A stretch of DNA of 64,000 bases from Curtobacterium sp. UNCCL20 (GCF_900101675.1 NZ_FNKG01000003.1:248001-312000); one strand, 5' to 3'. Shown: positions 45,165 to 52,906, numbered from the stretch's first letter. The notes: generated from the sequence alone by a model not told the origin. A program made the numbers and translations.

Positions 45165-46258
45165 CCGAGTCGACCCTGCCGGAGGGCACCACCGAGATCC
45201 GCGTCGGCGGCGAGGACGGATACGTGGTGGCCGTCGGCAACGGGCTGCTCGGCTCGGTCCCGGCGCTGCTCGGCCCCCGTGTCGCCAAGGTCCTCATCGT
45301 GCACGCGCCGACCCTCGGCGCGCGGGCCAACGACCTCCGCGACCTGCTCGCCGACGCCGGCCTCGGGGCCCTCATCGCCGAGGTCCCCGACGCCGAGGGT
45401 GCCAAGCGGGTCGAGGTCGCCGCGTTCTGCTGGCAGATCATGGGCCAGTCCGACTTCACCCGGACCGACGCCGTGATCGGACTCGGGGGCGGTGCGGTCA
45501 CCGACCTCGCCGGCTTCGTCGCCGCCACCTGGCTCCGCGGTGTGCCCTACGTCGCGATCCCGACGAGCGTCCTCGGCATGGTGGACGCCAGCGTCGGCGG
45601 CAAGACCGGCATCAACACGAACGAGGGCAAGAACCTCGTCGGTGCGTTCTACCCGCCCCGCGCCGTCGTGGCGGACATCGACCTCGTCCGGACGCTGCCG
45701 CGCAACGAGATCCTCACCGGCTTCGCGGAGATCGTGAAGGCCGGGTTCATCGCCGTCCCGGAGATCCTCGAGAACGTCGAGGCCGACGTGGCCCGGGTCA
45801 CCGACCCCTCGACGCCGGAGTTTCGGCGGGTCGTCGAACTCGCGATCGAGCTCAAGGCGCAGGTGGTGTCCGACGACTTCACCGAGCAGGGGCGCCGCGA
45901 GATCCTCAACTACGGGCACACGCTCGGCCACGCGATCGAGCACGCCGAGCGCTACCAGTGGCGGCACGGCGCCGCGGTGTCCGTCGGCATGGTCTTCGCC
46001 GCCGAGCTCGCCCGCCTGACCGGCCACCTCGACGACGCCACGGTCGACCGGCACCGCGCGATCCTCGAGTCCCTCGAACTCCCGACGACCTACGGCATCG
46101 GCCGCTGGGAGGGCCTCCTCGCCACGATGCGTCGTGACAAGAAGGCCCGCGCCGGCATGCTGCGGTTCATCATCCTCGACGGCGTCGGCAAGCCGGTCAC
46201 CCTCGAAGGTCCCGAGGACCACCTGCTCTTCACTGCCTACCAAGAGGTCGGGGTCTAG
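45161..46258 (+). CDS. aroB: 3-dehydroquinate synthase
   Basis: The 365-residue NAD and metal-dependent enzyme has IGLGGGAVTDLAGFVAATWL, TSVLGMVDASVGGKTGINT and NLVGAFYPPRAVVAD, the metal-ligand Glu in EILTGFAEIVKAGFI, and YGHTLGHAIEHAERYQWRHG with His ligands. GTG 45161 has the Shine-Dalgarno sequence aaggagcacc and overlaps the aroK stop by 4 nt. It ends the aro unit; the accessory insert starts on the other side. Confidence 0.97.
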   Translation: MTESTLPEGTTEIRVGGEDGYVVAVGNGLLGSVPALLGPRVAKVLIVHAPTLGARANDLRDLLADAGLGALIAEVPDAEGAKRVEVAAFCWQIMGQSDFTRTDAVIGLGGGAVTDLAGFVAATWLRGVPYVAIPTSVLGMVDASVGGKTGINTNEGKNLVGAFYPPRAVVADIDLVRTLPRNEILTGFAEIVKAGFIAVPEILENVEADVARVTDPSTPEFRRVVELAIELKAQVVSDDFTEQGRREILNYGHTLGHAIEHAERYQWRHGAAVSVGMVFAAELARLTGHLDDATVDRHRAILESLELPTTYGIGRWEGLLATMRRDKKARAGMLRFIILDGVGKPVTLEGPEDHLLFTAYQEVGV

Positions 46259-46278
46259 CCCGACGGTTCAGCGGTCCC

Positions 46279-47592
46279 TCAGTACTTCCGGACCCCCAGG
46301 TGATCTCGCAGGTGTGGCCCGGAGTACTCGGTGCGGTGCAGTCCACGCCGCTGCAGCTCCGGCACGACCTGCTGCGTGAAGGCCTCGACCCCGGCGGGGA
46401 AGTGCGTCGGCACCGCGAGGAAGCCGTCGCACGCACCCGCCTCGGACCACTCCTGCATGGTGTCCGCGATCGTCTCGGGGGAGCCGATCATCTTCCGGTA
46501 GCTGCCCTCGGCAAAGTACCGCGCGGTCTCGATGGTCGAGAGCCCTTGGTCGCGTGACACGGCCATGATCGCCTCGCGGTGGGACTTGCCGGCGTTCGAC
46601 TCGGGGAGCTCGGGCACCGGTGCGTCCGGGTCGAACGCGCGGAAGTCGACCCCGCCCGCGAGCGGCTTCAGGTTGCTGAGGGCCAGGTCGTCGGGGATGA
46701 GCGCCATCATCTCGTCGGCGAGCGCACGGGCATCGGCGTCGGTGGCCCCGACGATCGGGGTCATCCCGACCAGGATCTTGACGTGCTCCGGGTCGCGCCC
46801 GAACCGCTCGGCACGCTGCCGGATGTCGTCGCGGAAGGCCCGGCTCGCGTCCGGGTCGGACTGCAGCGTGAACACGACGTCGGCCGTCCGGGCGGCGAGT
46901 TCCCGTCCGGGCTCGGAGGCGCCGGCCTGGAACACGACGGGCCGACCCTGCGGACTCCGCCCCGTCGTCAACGGTCCCCGCACGCGGAAGTGCTCGCCCT
47001 CGTGCTGCAGGAACCGCATCTTCTCGACGTCGAAGTAGGTGCCGGACTCCTTGTCACGGACGATCGCGTCCGGTTCCCAGCCGTCCCAGAGCCCGGTGAC
47101 GACGTCGACGAACTCGCTCGCCCGCTCGTACCGGGCGGCGTGCTGGACGTGTGCGTCGAGGCCGAAGTTCTGCGCCTCGTCCTCGTTGAACGACGTCACG
47201 AGGTTCCACCCGGCGCGGCCGCCGCTGATGTGGTCGAGCGTGGAGAACCGACGCGCGAGGTTGAAGGGGTCGTTGAAGGTCGTGGTCGAGGTCGCCGCGA
47301 GCCCCAGGTGCGTGGTCCGCATCGCCAGCGCCGGCAGGAGCATCGTCGGGTCGAAGTGGATCGAGCGGGGGTTCGCCGCGCCGTACACGTCACCCGCGAG
47401 GATGTCGTTGCTGCGGCGGACGGCCGCCTGGTCCTCGAAGAACAGGGCGTCGAGCTTCGCGGCCTCGGCGAGTTCGGCCGCGCGGACGTAGTGCTCGATC
47501 CCGAGGTCGAGCTCGGGGACGGCATCGGGCAGGCGCCAGGCACCGAGGTGGTAGCCGGGGAACAGGAACAGGGCGAGGTGGATCGGCTTCAC
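46279..47592 (-). CDS. FMN-dependent monooxygenase, NtaA/SnaA/DszA family
   Basis: The 437-residue luciferase-like flavin monooxygenase reads MKPIHLALFLFPGYHLGAWR, ALFFEDQAAVRRSNDIL, HLGLAATSTTTFNDPFNLAR, LDHISGGRAGWNLVTSFNE and VVFQAGASEPGRELAARTAD. It belongs to the NtaA/SnaA/DszA/SoxA group, which uses reduced flavin from a partner reductase to oxidise sulfur or amine compounds; the substrate is not readable. The GTG start has a gagaggaacccc upstream. No flavin reductase is adjacent. Upstream lies a long leader holding a candidate 22-residue peptide. Confidence 0.9.
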   Translation of the reverse strand: MKPIHLALFLFPGYHLGAWRLPDAVPELDLGIEHYVRAAELAEAAKLDALFFEDQAAVRRSNDILAGDVYGAANPRSIHFDPTMLLPALAMRTTHLGLAATSTTTFNDPFNLARRFSTLDHISGGRAGWNLVTSFNEDEAQNFGLDAHVQHAARYERASEFVDVVTGLWDGWEPDAIVRDKESGTYFDVEKMRFLQHEGEHFRVRGPLTTGRSPQGRPVVFQAGASEPGRELAARTADVVFTLQSDPDASRAFRDDIRQRAERFGRDPEHVKILVGMTPIVGATDADARALADEMMALIPDDLALSNLKPLAGGVDFRAFDPDAPVPELPESNAGKSHREAIMAVSRDQGLSTIETARYFAEGSYRKMIGSPETIADTMQEWSEAGACDGFLAVPTHFPAGVEAFTQQVVPELQRRGLHRTEYSGPHLRDHLGVRKY

Positions 47593-47771
47593 GGGGTTCC
47601 TCTCGGAGGGACGGCAGGTGTGCGCGCTGGCCCGGTCCGGACGACGTCGGACGGGAGGCGCGGGGTGCGCGAGCGCGTCGGCGCACGTCCACGACGTGGC
47701 CGGTGCCCGGCGGGGGAGCGGCGGTTGTGCGGCGAACGGTCGCGTCTCGATCGTTCGACGGGGGCGCTCGG

Positions 47772-47840
47772 TCAGTGCCCGTGCGCGATCGCACCACGCG
47801 GCCAGCGGCGGGGCGAGTAGGCCGAGTCGTACGCGGTCAT
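47772..47840 (-). CDS. Candidate 22-residue leader peptide before the monooxygenase
   Basis: On the minus strand an ATG preceded by gggagggaagcg (a strong Shine-Dalgarno sequence) opens 22 codons, starting MTAYDSAYS and ending RGAIAHGH, then TGA. The monooxygenase GTG is 179 nt farther on. A minus-strand -10-like TACCGT at 47902-47897 would give a transcript containing both. Short hairpins at 47665-47686 and 47635-47652 lie between. No similarity is known to me. Confidence 0.4.
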   Translation of the reverse strand: MTAYDSAYSPRRWPRGAIAHGH

Positions 47841-47896
47841 CGCTTCCCTCCCGGTGGGTTCCTGCGTGGTGCCCGGCGTCCACCGGTGTGCCTTCG

Positions 47897-47902
47897 ACGG
47901 TA
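47897..47902 (-). promoter_or_regulatory. Candidate -10 of monooxygenase leader transcript
   Basis: TACCGT on the minus strand, about 57 nt before the leader peptide start. The inverted repeat at 47909-47943 covers the region of the -35 element. Confidence 0.35.
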
Positions 47903-47908
47903 CGGGCG

Positions 47909-47943
47909 GGGTGTTTCGGATGCGTTTCGACCGGGAAACACCC
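47909..47943. promoter_or_regulatory. Inverted repeat, candidate operator between divergent promoters
   Basis: gggtgtttc (47909-47917) and gaaacaccc (47935-47943) are exact inverted copies with a 17-nt spacer. A second gtttcg lies in the spacer and a second gaaacc just outside, giving a set of four GTTTC/GAAAC half-sites. The element lies over the -35 region of the monooxygenase leader promoter and upstream of the deaminase -10. Confidence 0.5.
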
Positions 47944-47960
47944 TCGAAACCAACCGGGGC

Positions 47961-47966
47961 TAGCGT
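47961..47966 (+). promoter_or_regulatory. -10 hexamer of nucleoside deaminase gene (leaderless layout)
   Basis: TAGCGT, then 7 nt, then ATG at 47974. Confidence 0.45.
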
Positions 47967-47973
47967 CCTCGCC

Positions 47974-48588
47974 ATGTCCGGACCAGTCCTCGCCCCGTTC
48001 CCCACCGAGCTCCGTGTCGGCGTGCCCGACTGGCTCCGGGACGAACAGGCCGCCCTGCCCGAAGCCCTGCCGACCCGGGCCGAGCGGTTCGCGCTGGTGA
48101 CCGCCCTGGCCTCCCGGAACGTCGAGGAGGGCACCGGCGGCCCCTTCGCCGCGACCGTCGTCGACGAGGAGACCGGCGAGGTCGTCTCGATCGGCGTGAA
48201 CCTCGTCCTGCACTCGAACGTGTCGTCGATGCACGCCGAGGTGGTCACCCTCGGACTGGCGCACGCACGCACCGGCTCGTGGAACCTCGGCCGCGACGTG
48301 GGCCGCCGCCGAGTCCTCGTCGTGAACGCCCAACCGTGCGTGATGTGCCTCGGCGCGCTGCTGTGGTCAGGGGTGTCCGCCGTGGAGTACGCCGCCGACT
48401 GCGCCACGGTCGAGCGGATCACGGGCTTCGACGAGGGCCCCGTGCCGGAGGACTGGCGGGAGCAGCTCATCGCCCGTGGCATCGCCGTCCACCAGGAGCA
48501 CGGCGTCGGCGCCGAGGCCGCCCTGCACCGCTTCCGGGAGCTCGTCGACGCCGGCACCACCGCGCGGTACAACGGCGACGGCGCCTGA
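47974..48588 (+). CDS. Cytidine/deoxycytidylate deaminase family protein
   Basis: The 204-residue protein has the zinc deaminase motifs HAEVVTLGLAHAR (His and catalytic Glu, about residue 90) and NAQPCVMCLGALLWSG (two Cys ligands, about 119-122), like TadA and guanine deaminases. The N-terminus (VGVPDWLRDEQAALPE) is unlike tRNA-specific TadA, and the C-terminal YRY-like ending is absent, so a metabolic nucleoside or base deaminase is more likely. The ATG start follows a leaderless -10. It shares a regulatory region with the divergent monooxygenase gene. Confidence 0.85.
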   Translation: MSGPVLAPFPTELRVGVPDWLRDEQAALPEALPTRAERFALVTALASRNVEEGTGGPFAATVVDEETGEVVSIGVNLVLHSNVSSMHAEVVTLGLAHARTGSWNLGRDVGRRRVLVVNAQPCVMCLGALLWSGVSAVEYAADCATVERITGFDEGPVPEDWREQLIARGIAVHQEHGVGAEAALHRFRELVDAGTTARYNGDGA

Positions 48589-48620
48589 CGGTCCGGGTCG
48601 GCGACCAGACTCCGGGCGCG

Positions 48621-48800
48621 TCAGCGCAGGACGCGTCGGGTCCGTCGCCACCACCACTTCACCCGTTGGGAGACGGTCACCACCCCGGTGCGCTGGTACT
48701 CGTGGAACTCCGCCACCGTGGCGCCGTTGTCCCAAGCCCAGAGCTCTTCGTCATCCGCATCGATCCCAGGTGCATCCGGCAGCGGTGGCAAGATCGGCAT
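48621..48800 (-). CDS. Small acidic/basic hypothetical protein
   Basis: The 59-residue product starts MPILPPLPDAPG, has an acidic middle (DADDEELWAWDNG) and a strongly basic, Trp-rich end (KWWWRRTRRVLR). The ATG shares its A with the TGA of the preceding gene (TGATG), and gagaagagg is a Shine-Dalgarno sequence within that gene. I do not recognise the family. The coupling and ribosome site support a real gene. Confidence 0.65.
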   Translation of the reverse strand: MPILPPLPDAPGIDADDEELWAWDNGATVAEFHEYQRTGVVTVSQRVKWWWRRTRRVLR

Positions 48801-49099
48801 CAGTCCTCTTCTCCCTGTGGATTCGGGCGTCTCAAGTGGACGCGTCGTCGCAACGCGCTGGTGGCCAGCCGCTGGTCCTGCTTCGACCACCACGGTACGG
48901 ATTCGAGTTCGCGCAGCACAGCTGTCGAGATGTCGTATGCCGCGCTGTCGGCGTGCTGCGCCACCGACCAGGTGAACCGCTTCCACGCGTGGTCCCGGTC
49001 GGCGGTTCGTCGGTTCTGGAACGCCCCGAACCAACTGACGACAGCAGCCGCCACGGCGGCGCCTGCGGCGATGAGTGCCGTGACCAGTGCTGTCTCCAT
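48800..49099 (-). CDS. Small single-pass membrane protein, unknown function
   Basis: The 99-residue protein has an N-terminal membrane helix (ALVTALIAAGAAVAAAVVSW) followed by a cytoplasmic charged part (NRRTADRDHAWKRFTWSVAQ). This layout, a short anchor plus RR-x-D-x-A-W-x-R, is often seen in phage- or accessory-type small proteins, but I do not recognise it. Its stop overlaps the next start by 1 nt, so the two genes form a pair. No strong Shine-Dalgarno sequence precedes the ATG. Confidence 0.65.
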   Translation of the reverse strand: METALVTALIAAGAAVAAAVVSWFGAFQNRRTADRDHAWKRFTWSVAQHADSAAYDISTAVLRELESVPWWSKQDQRLATSALRRRVHLRRPNPQGEED

Positions 49100-49228
49100 G
49101 CCGAGCAGCCTGACGCCGTGGACGCGAGCCCGCGCCGGAGGTGAGCCGATCTGTGGAGGACGAGCCGCGCCTCCAGGCTGTGGAGGAGGGACCGGCGGCG
49201 ACTCAGGCCGGGGGAGCAGACTGCACCC

Positions 49229-50920
49229 GTGCCCAACCCGCCCCGCCTGAGCGACCTGTCCGGCGCTCCCGACGCCCCGGTCGGAACCCTCCGGACCCGC
49301 GGTCGTCGCTTCGCCGAACTCCTCGCGATCGCCCGCCGTCACGAACTCCTCCCGTTCCGTCGGCTCGACTTCTCCCACGACCCCGCGACCTCCGAACTGC
49401 GCGCGAAGCAGGCCGACCACCTGCGACGTGCCCTCGAAGAGGCAGGCGGCGGGTTCGTGAAGATGGGCCAGCTGCTCTCCACGCGCGACGACCTGCTGCC
49501 GGACGAGTGGACCGAGGGCCTCGCGCACCTGCAGCGGAACGTCCGTCCGGCGCCTCCCGAGGACGTCGCAGCGCTGCTCGAACGCGAACTGGGCGCCCCG
49601 GTGGACCAGGTGTTCCGCTCGTTCGACCCGGTTCCGGTCGCTGCAGCGTCGATCGCGCAGGTCCACCGCGCACGGCTGCAGGACGGCACCGAAGTGGCGG
49701 TGAAGGTGCAGCGTCCGGGCATCGACCAGGCAGTCCGTCGCGACGTCGACATCGCGCTCCGGGTGGTGCGCTTCATGGCCCGGTGGTCGGCCGAGGCACG
49801 CCAGGTCGGCGTGCAGGACGTCGCCGCCCAGTACGCGGCCGATCTGGTGTGTCAGGTCGACTTCAGCGCCGAACTCCGGAACCTGGCGGCACTGCGTGCG
49901 GCCCAGGCTCGGAGCGCCCGTCCGGACGAGGTGGTCTTCCCGACGCCGCACGAGGAACTGTCCGGCCGCCGGGTGCTCGTGATGGAGTTCCTCCAGGGCG
50001 ACACGCTGAGCGCCCTCCGCGCCGCGCGGTCCGATCGCGACCTCGACGAGCCGATGCGTGCCATCCTGCGGGCGTTCCTCCGGCAGGTGGTGTTCGACGG
50101 GATCTACCACGCGGACATGCACCCCGGGAACGTCATCCTGCTGCCCGACGGGCGCCCGGCGCTCATCGACTTCGGGTCGGTCGGGCGGCTCGACCCCGGG
50201 CTCCGCGACATCGTGCAGGAGCTGCTCGCGGCGTACCTGCAGGACGACACCTCGCGGATCGCCGACGCCGTCCTCCGGATGGCACCGGTCCGCGACGCCC
50301 AGGACGAACCGGACTTCCGCCGCGACATCGCGCGGTTCGTCGCGGACGAGCTCGGCCCCGGTGCCCGGATCGGCGTCGAGACCGTGGACGACGCGGTCGA
50401 GGTGTTCGGGCGCTACCGGCTGAAGGCGCCGCCGGACTTCGTCGCGGCCGCCCGGGCGCTCGCGATCTTCGAGGGCACGCTCCGGACCCTCGCGCCGTCG
50501 TTCGACCTGCTCGAGGAGTCCCGAGGACTCGCCCGCGACCAGATCCGCGACCAGCTGAGCCCGGGGAAGCTCCGCGACGTCGCCGTCCGCGAACTGTTCG
50601 GCGCGGTGACGGCTGCGCGACGGCTCCCGCGCCGGGTGGACCGCATCGGCGAGGCGATCGAGAGCGGCAAGCTCTCGGTCAACATCCGGCTGTTCTCGGA
50701 CCGCCGTGACCGCCAGACGCTCAACGGCGTGATCCGACGCGTGCTCCTGGTGCTGCTCGGGTCCGGCGCGGGGATCCTGGCGATCGTCTACCTGTCGCTG
50801 CCGGCACGCCCCACCGCGGTGCTCTCCACCGGAGTTGCTGGCGCGCTGCTCGGCGGAGCGGCGGTGGTGCTGCTGGCGTGGGCGGCGATCGACGCAGCGC
50901 TGGCGCGGAAGCGCGAGTGA
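49229..50920 (+). CDS. ABC1/AarF (UbiB-type) atypical kinase
   Basis: The 563-residue protein carries the ABC1 family motifs: [19 protein letters not shown] with the KxGQ signature, [20 protein letters not shown] and VKVQRPG with the Ala-rich loop and Lys, [19 protein letters not shown] and [10 protein letters not shown] with the catalytic and metal Asp. Two membrane helices sit at the C-terminus ([20 protein letters not shown] and [19 protein letters not shown]). UbiB proteins support quinone or isoprenoid lipid metabolism. The GTG start lies 6 nt after CAGACT, a weaker leaderless match. Confidence 0.93.
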   Translation: MPNPPRLSDLSGAPDAPVGTLRTRGRRFAELLAIARRHELLPFRRLDFSHDPATSELRAKQADHLRRALEEAGGGFVKMGQLLSTRDDLLPDEWTEGLAHLQRNVRPAPPEDVAALLERELGAPVDQVFRSFDPVPVAAASIAQVHRARLQDGTEVAVKVQRPGIDQAVRRDVDIALRVVRFMARWSAEARQVGVQDVAAQYAADLVCQVDFSAELRNLAALRAAQARSARPDEVVFPTPHEELSGRRVLVMEFLQGDTLSALRAARSDRDLDEPMRAILRAFLRQVVFDGIYHADMHPGNVILLPDGRPALIDFGSVGRLDPGLRDIVQELLAAYLQDDTSRIADAVLRMAPVRDAQDEPDFRRDIARFVADELGPGARIGVETVDDAVEVFGRYRLKAPPDFVAAARALAIFEGTLRTLAPSFDLLEESRGLARDQIRDQLSPGKLRDVAVRELFGAVTAARRLPRRVDRIGEAIESGKLSVNIRLFSDRRDRQTLNGVIRRVLLVLLGSGAGILAIVYLSLPARPTAVLSTGVAGALLGGAAVVLLAWAAIDAALARKRE

Positions 50921-50945
50921 GCGCGTCCGCTACACTCGTCCGTGG

Positions 50946-51073
50946 CCCGAGCGGCCCGGAGACGGGACGCGAGCGGCCCCGGACGTAGCCCGAGGTGCCC
51001 CGAGACGGGACCCGAGCGGCGCCGGACAGGGCCCGAGCGGCCCGAGACGGGTCCCGAGCGGCCCGCAGACATT
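50946..51073 (+). repeat. Six imperfect 21-nt tandem repeats before efp
   Basis: Units at 50946-50967, 50968-50988, 50989-51010, 51011-51031, 51032-51052 and 51053-51073 share cccgagcggcccgagac with substitutions. The last ends 34 nt before the efp ATG. The period of 21-22 nt is two turns of the helix. Confidence 0.75.
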
Positions 51074-51107
51074 CACAACACACGACCGAACGGGACATCG
51101 AAGACTC

Positions 51108-51671
51108 ATGGCCAGTACCACTGACATCAAGAACGGCGCCGTTCTCATCATCGACGGGCAGCTCTGGTCGGTCGTCGAGTTCCAGCACGTCAAGCCGGGC
51201 AAGGGCGGCGCCTTCGTGCGCACCAAGCTCAAGAACGTCGTGTCGGGCAAGGTCGTCGACCGCACCTTCAACGCTGGTGCGAAGATCGAGACCGCGACGG
51301 TCGACCGTCGTGACTACCAGTACCTCTACGAGGACGGCGACTCGTACGTCTTCATGGACACCGACACCTACGACCAGATCCCGGTCCCCGCGACGGTCGT
51401 CGGCGACGCGAAGAACTTCCTCCTCGAGTCCGCGATGGTCACCATCGCCATCAACGAGGGCACGCCGCTCTACATCGAGCTCCCGACGTCGATCGTCACC
51501 GAGATCGAGACCGAGCCGGGTCTGCAGGGTGACCGCTCCTCCGGCGGCACCAAGCCCGCGACGATCAAGGCCACCGGCTACCAGATCCAGGTCCCGCTGT
51601 ACCTCGAGACCGACACCGTGGTGAAGATCGACACGCGTGACGGCAGCTTCCTCGGCCGCGTCAACTCCTAG
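51108..51671 (+). CDS. efp: Elongation factor P
   Basis: The 187-residue protein relieves ribosome stalling at polyproline. The KOW-like N-terminal domain has [20 protein letters not shown] with the Lys that in other bacteria can be modified, followed by two OB domains ([53 protein letters not shown]). ATG 51108 is chosen as the standard start. nusB begins 11 nt after the stop. No EF-P modification enzyme gene is visible nearby. Confidence 0.96.
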   Translation: MASTTDIKNGAVLIIDGQLWSVVEFQHVKPGKGGAFVRTKLKNVVSGKVVDRTFNAGAKIETATVDRRDYQYLYEDGDSYVFMDTDTYDQIPVPATVVGDAKNFLLESAMVTIAINEGTPLYIELPTSIVTEIETEPGLQGDRSSGGTKPATIKATGYQIQVPLYLETDTVVKIDTRDGSFLGRVNS

Positions 51672-51682
51672 GCGCTGACCGT

Positions 51683-52135
51683 ATGAGTGCTCGTTCGAAG
51701 GCCCGCAAGCGCGCCCTCGACATGCTGTACGTGGCAGAGGTGCGGGAACTCCCGATCTCGGACGTCCTCGCCACGGAGACGGTCCGACACCTGGACCAGC
51801 CGGAGCGTGCCTCCAGCTGGGACTACGCGCGCCAGATCGTCACCGGCGTGGACGACGACCGCGCGGAGCTCGACAAGGTCATCGTCGAGCACGCGCAGGG
51901 CTGGTCGATCGCCCGGATGCCCGTACTCGACCGCTGCATCCTGCGGATGGGCGTGTGGGAGCTCCGGTACAACCCGGAGGTCCCCGACGCCGTCGCCATC
52001 GCCGAGGCCGTCGAGCTCGCCCAGTCGCTCTCGACCGAGGAATCGGCCGGGTTCGTCAACGGCGTGCTCGGAGCCGTCGCCGGCGGTCGTGCACCGTCCG
52101 GTCGGACGGTCGCAGGGGACCAGGAGTCCCGGTAG
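51683..52135 (+). CDS. nusB: Transcription antitermination factor NusB
   Basis: The 150-residue all-helical protein begins MSARSKARKRALDMLYVAEV and has WSIARMPVLDRCILRMGVWE and AVAIAEAVELAQSLSTEESAGFVNGVLG, the NusB signatures. With NusE/S10 it binds boxA RNA in rRNA antitermination. It follows efp closely; a pyrR promoter overlaps its stop codon. Confidence 0.95.
   Translation: MSARSKARKRALDMLYVAEVRELPISDVLATETVRHLDQPERASSWDYARQIVTGVDDDRAELDKVIVEHAQGWSIARMPVLDRCILRMGVWELRYNPEVPDAVAIAEAVELAQSLSTEESAGFVNGVLGAVAGGRAPSGRTVAGDQESR
52093..52110. promoter_or_regulatory. Perfect 8-bp inverted repeat just upstream of the pyrR promoter
   Basis: accgtccg (52093-52100) and cggacggt (52103-52110) flank gt. 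It lies inside the 3' end of nusB and ends 22 nt before the TAGGGT element, near the -35 region, so it could be an operator or a weak terminator. Confidence 0.35.
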
Positions 52136-52187
52136 GGTTGACCACGTCAGCATCCTTTAAGTCCGTCCGGTGAGGCGGGGAAGGAGG
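52133..52187 (+). promoter_or_regulatory. pyr operon leader with PyrR-type RNA binding loop
   Basis: TAGGGT (52133-52138) is a likely -10 element overlapping the nusB stop. The leader holds UCCGGUGAGG at 52166-52175, an exact match to the PyrR loop core UCCNGNGAGG, closed by ccg (52163-52165) with cgg (52176-52178). The Shine-Dalgarno sequence aaggagg (52181-52187) follows directly. In mycobacteria PyrR represses pyr translation through such a loop, so translational control rather than attenuation is inferred here. Confidence 0.75.
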
Positions 52188-52192
52188 TCGGC

Positions 52193-52906
52193 GTGGGTAC
52201 CAGAACGGTCCTGCAGCACTCCGACATCACGCGTGCTCTGACACGCATCGCGCACGAGATCCTCGAGGCCAACCACGGCGCCTCGGACCTCGTGCTCCTG
52301 GGCATCCCGACACGGGGTGCCGTCCTGGCCGAGCGACTCGGCCGCGTCCTGGCGGACATCGAGCCCGAGTGGGCGGCGGACAGCGCGCAGCGCGTCGGCA
52401 CCCTCGACGTCACGATGCACCGCGACGACCTCGGGCACGGCATCGGCCGGGCGCCGCAGCGCACCACGATCCCGACGAGCGGCATCGACGGCAAGGTCGT
52501 CGTGCTCGTCGACGACGTGCTGTACTCCGGCCGGACCGTCCGGGCGGCGCTCGACGCGCTGCAGGGCATCGGTCGGCCGCGGGCGGTCCGGCTCGCCGTG
52601 CTGGTCGACCGGGGACACCGTGAGCTCCCGATCCGCGCGGACCACGTGGGCAAGAACCTGCCGACGGCGTCCGACGAGCGGGTCACGCTCCGGCTGACCG
52701 AGACCGACGGCGCCGACGAGGTCGTCATCGAACAGCCCGAGCCGGCCGACCAGCAGCCGGGCAGCCAGCTGCCGGGCAGCCAGCAGCCGGGCAGCCAACA
52801 CCCGCGCAGCCAGCAGCCGGGCAGGCAACACCCGGGCAGCCAGCAGCCGGGCCGCCAACACCCGGGCAGCCAGCAGCCGGGCAGCCAGCAGGGAGGCGTC
52901 GCGTGA
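52193..52906 (+). CDS. pyrR: PyrR bifunctional uracil phosphoribosyltransferase / pyr operon regulator, with repeat tail
   Basis: Residues 1-185 are a normal Pyr[50 protein letters not shown] and the PRPP loop [20 protein letters not shown]. The remaining ~50 residues are about ten Gln/Pro/Gly/Ser pentapeptides (QQPGS type) encoded by a tandem 15/30-nt repeat at 52751-52890. Usual PyrR length is 175-195, so the tail is an expansion. GTG 52193 follows the aaggagg Shine-Dalgarno sequence and the pyrB GTG overlaps its stop by 4 nt. The tail is close to the end of the gene and may be disordered. Confidence 0.95.
   Translation: MGTRTVLQHSDITRALTRIAHEILEANHGASDLVLLGIPTRGAVLAERLGRVLADIEPEWAADSAQRVGTLDVTMHRDDLGHGIGRAPQRTTIPTSGIDGKVVVLVDDVLYSGRTVRAALDALQGIGRPRAVRLAVLVDRGHRELPIRADHVGKNLPTASDERVTLRLTETDGADEVVIEQPEPADQQPGSQLPGSQQPGSQHPRSQQPGRQHPGSQQPGRQHPGSQQPGSQQGGVA
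52751..52890 (+). repeat. Tandem 15/30-nt repeat encoding the PyrR tail
   Basis: Repeated cagcagccgggcagc units alternate with caacacccgggcagc to make a roughly 30-nt higher-order unit, copied about four times without frameshift. Small changes (cgcagc, ccgc, aggc) show that the copies have diverged slightly. Confidence 0.9.

Noticed and set aside
52751-52890. Regular 30-nt units that resemble a short CRISPR array
   Set aside because: There are no unique spacers, the units are contiguous, in frame and encode the PyrR tail, and no cas gene is present.
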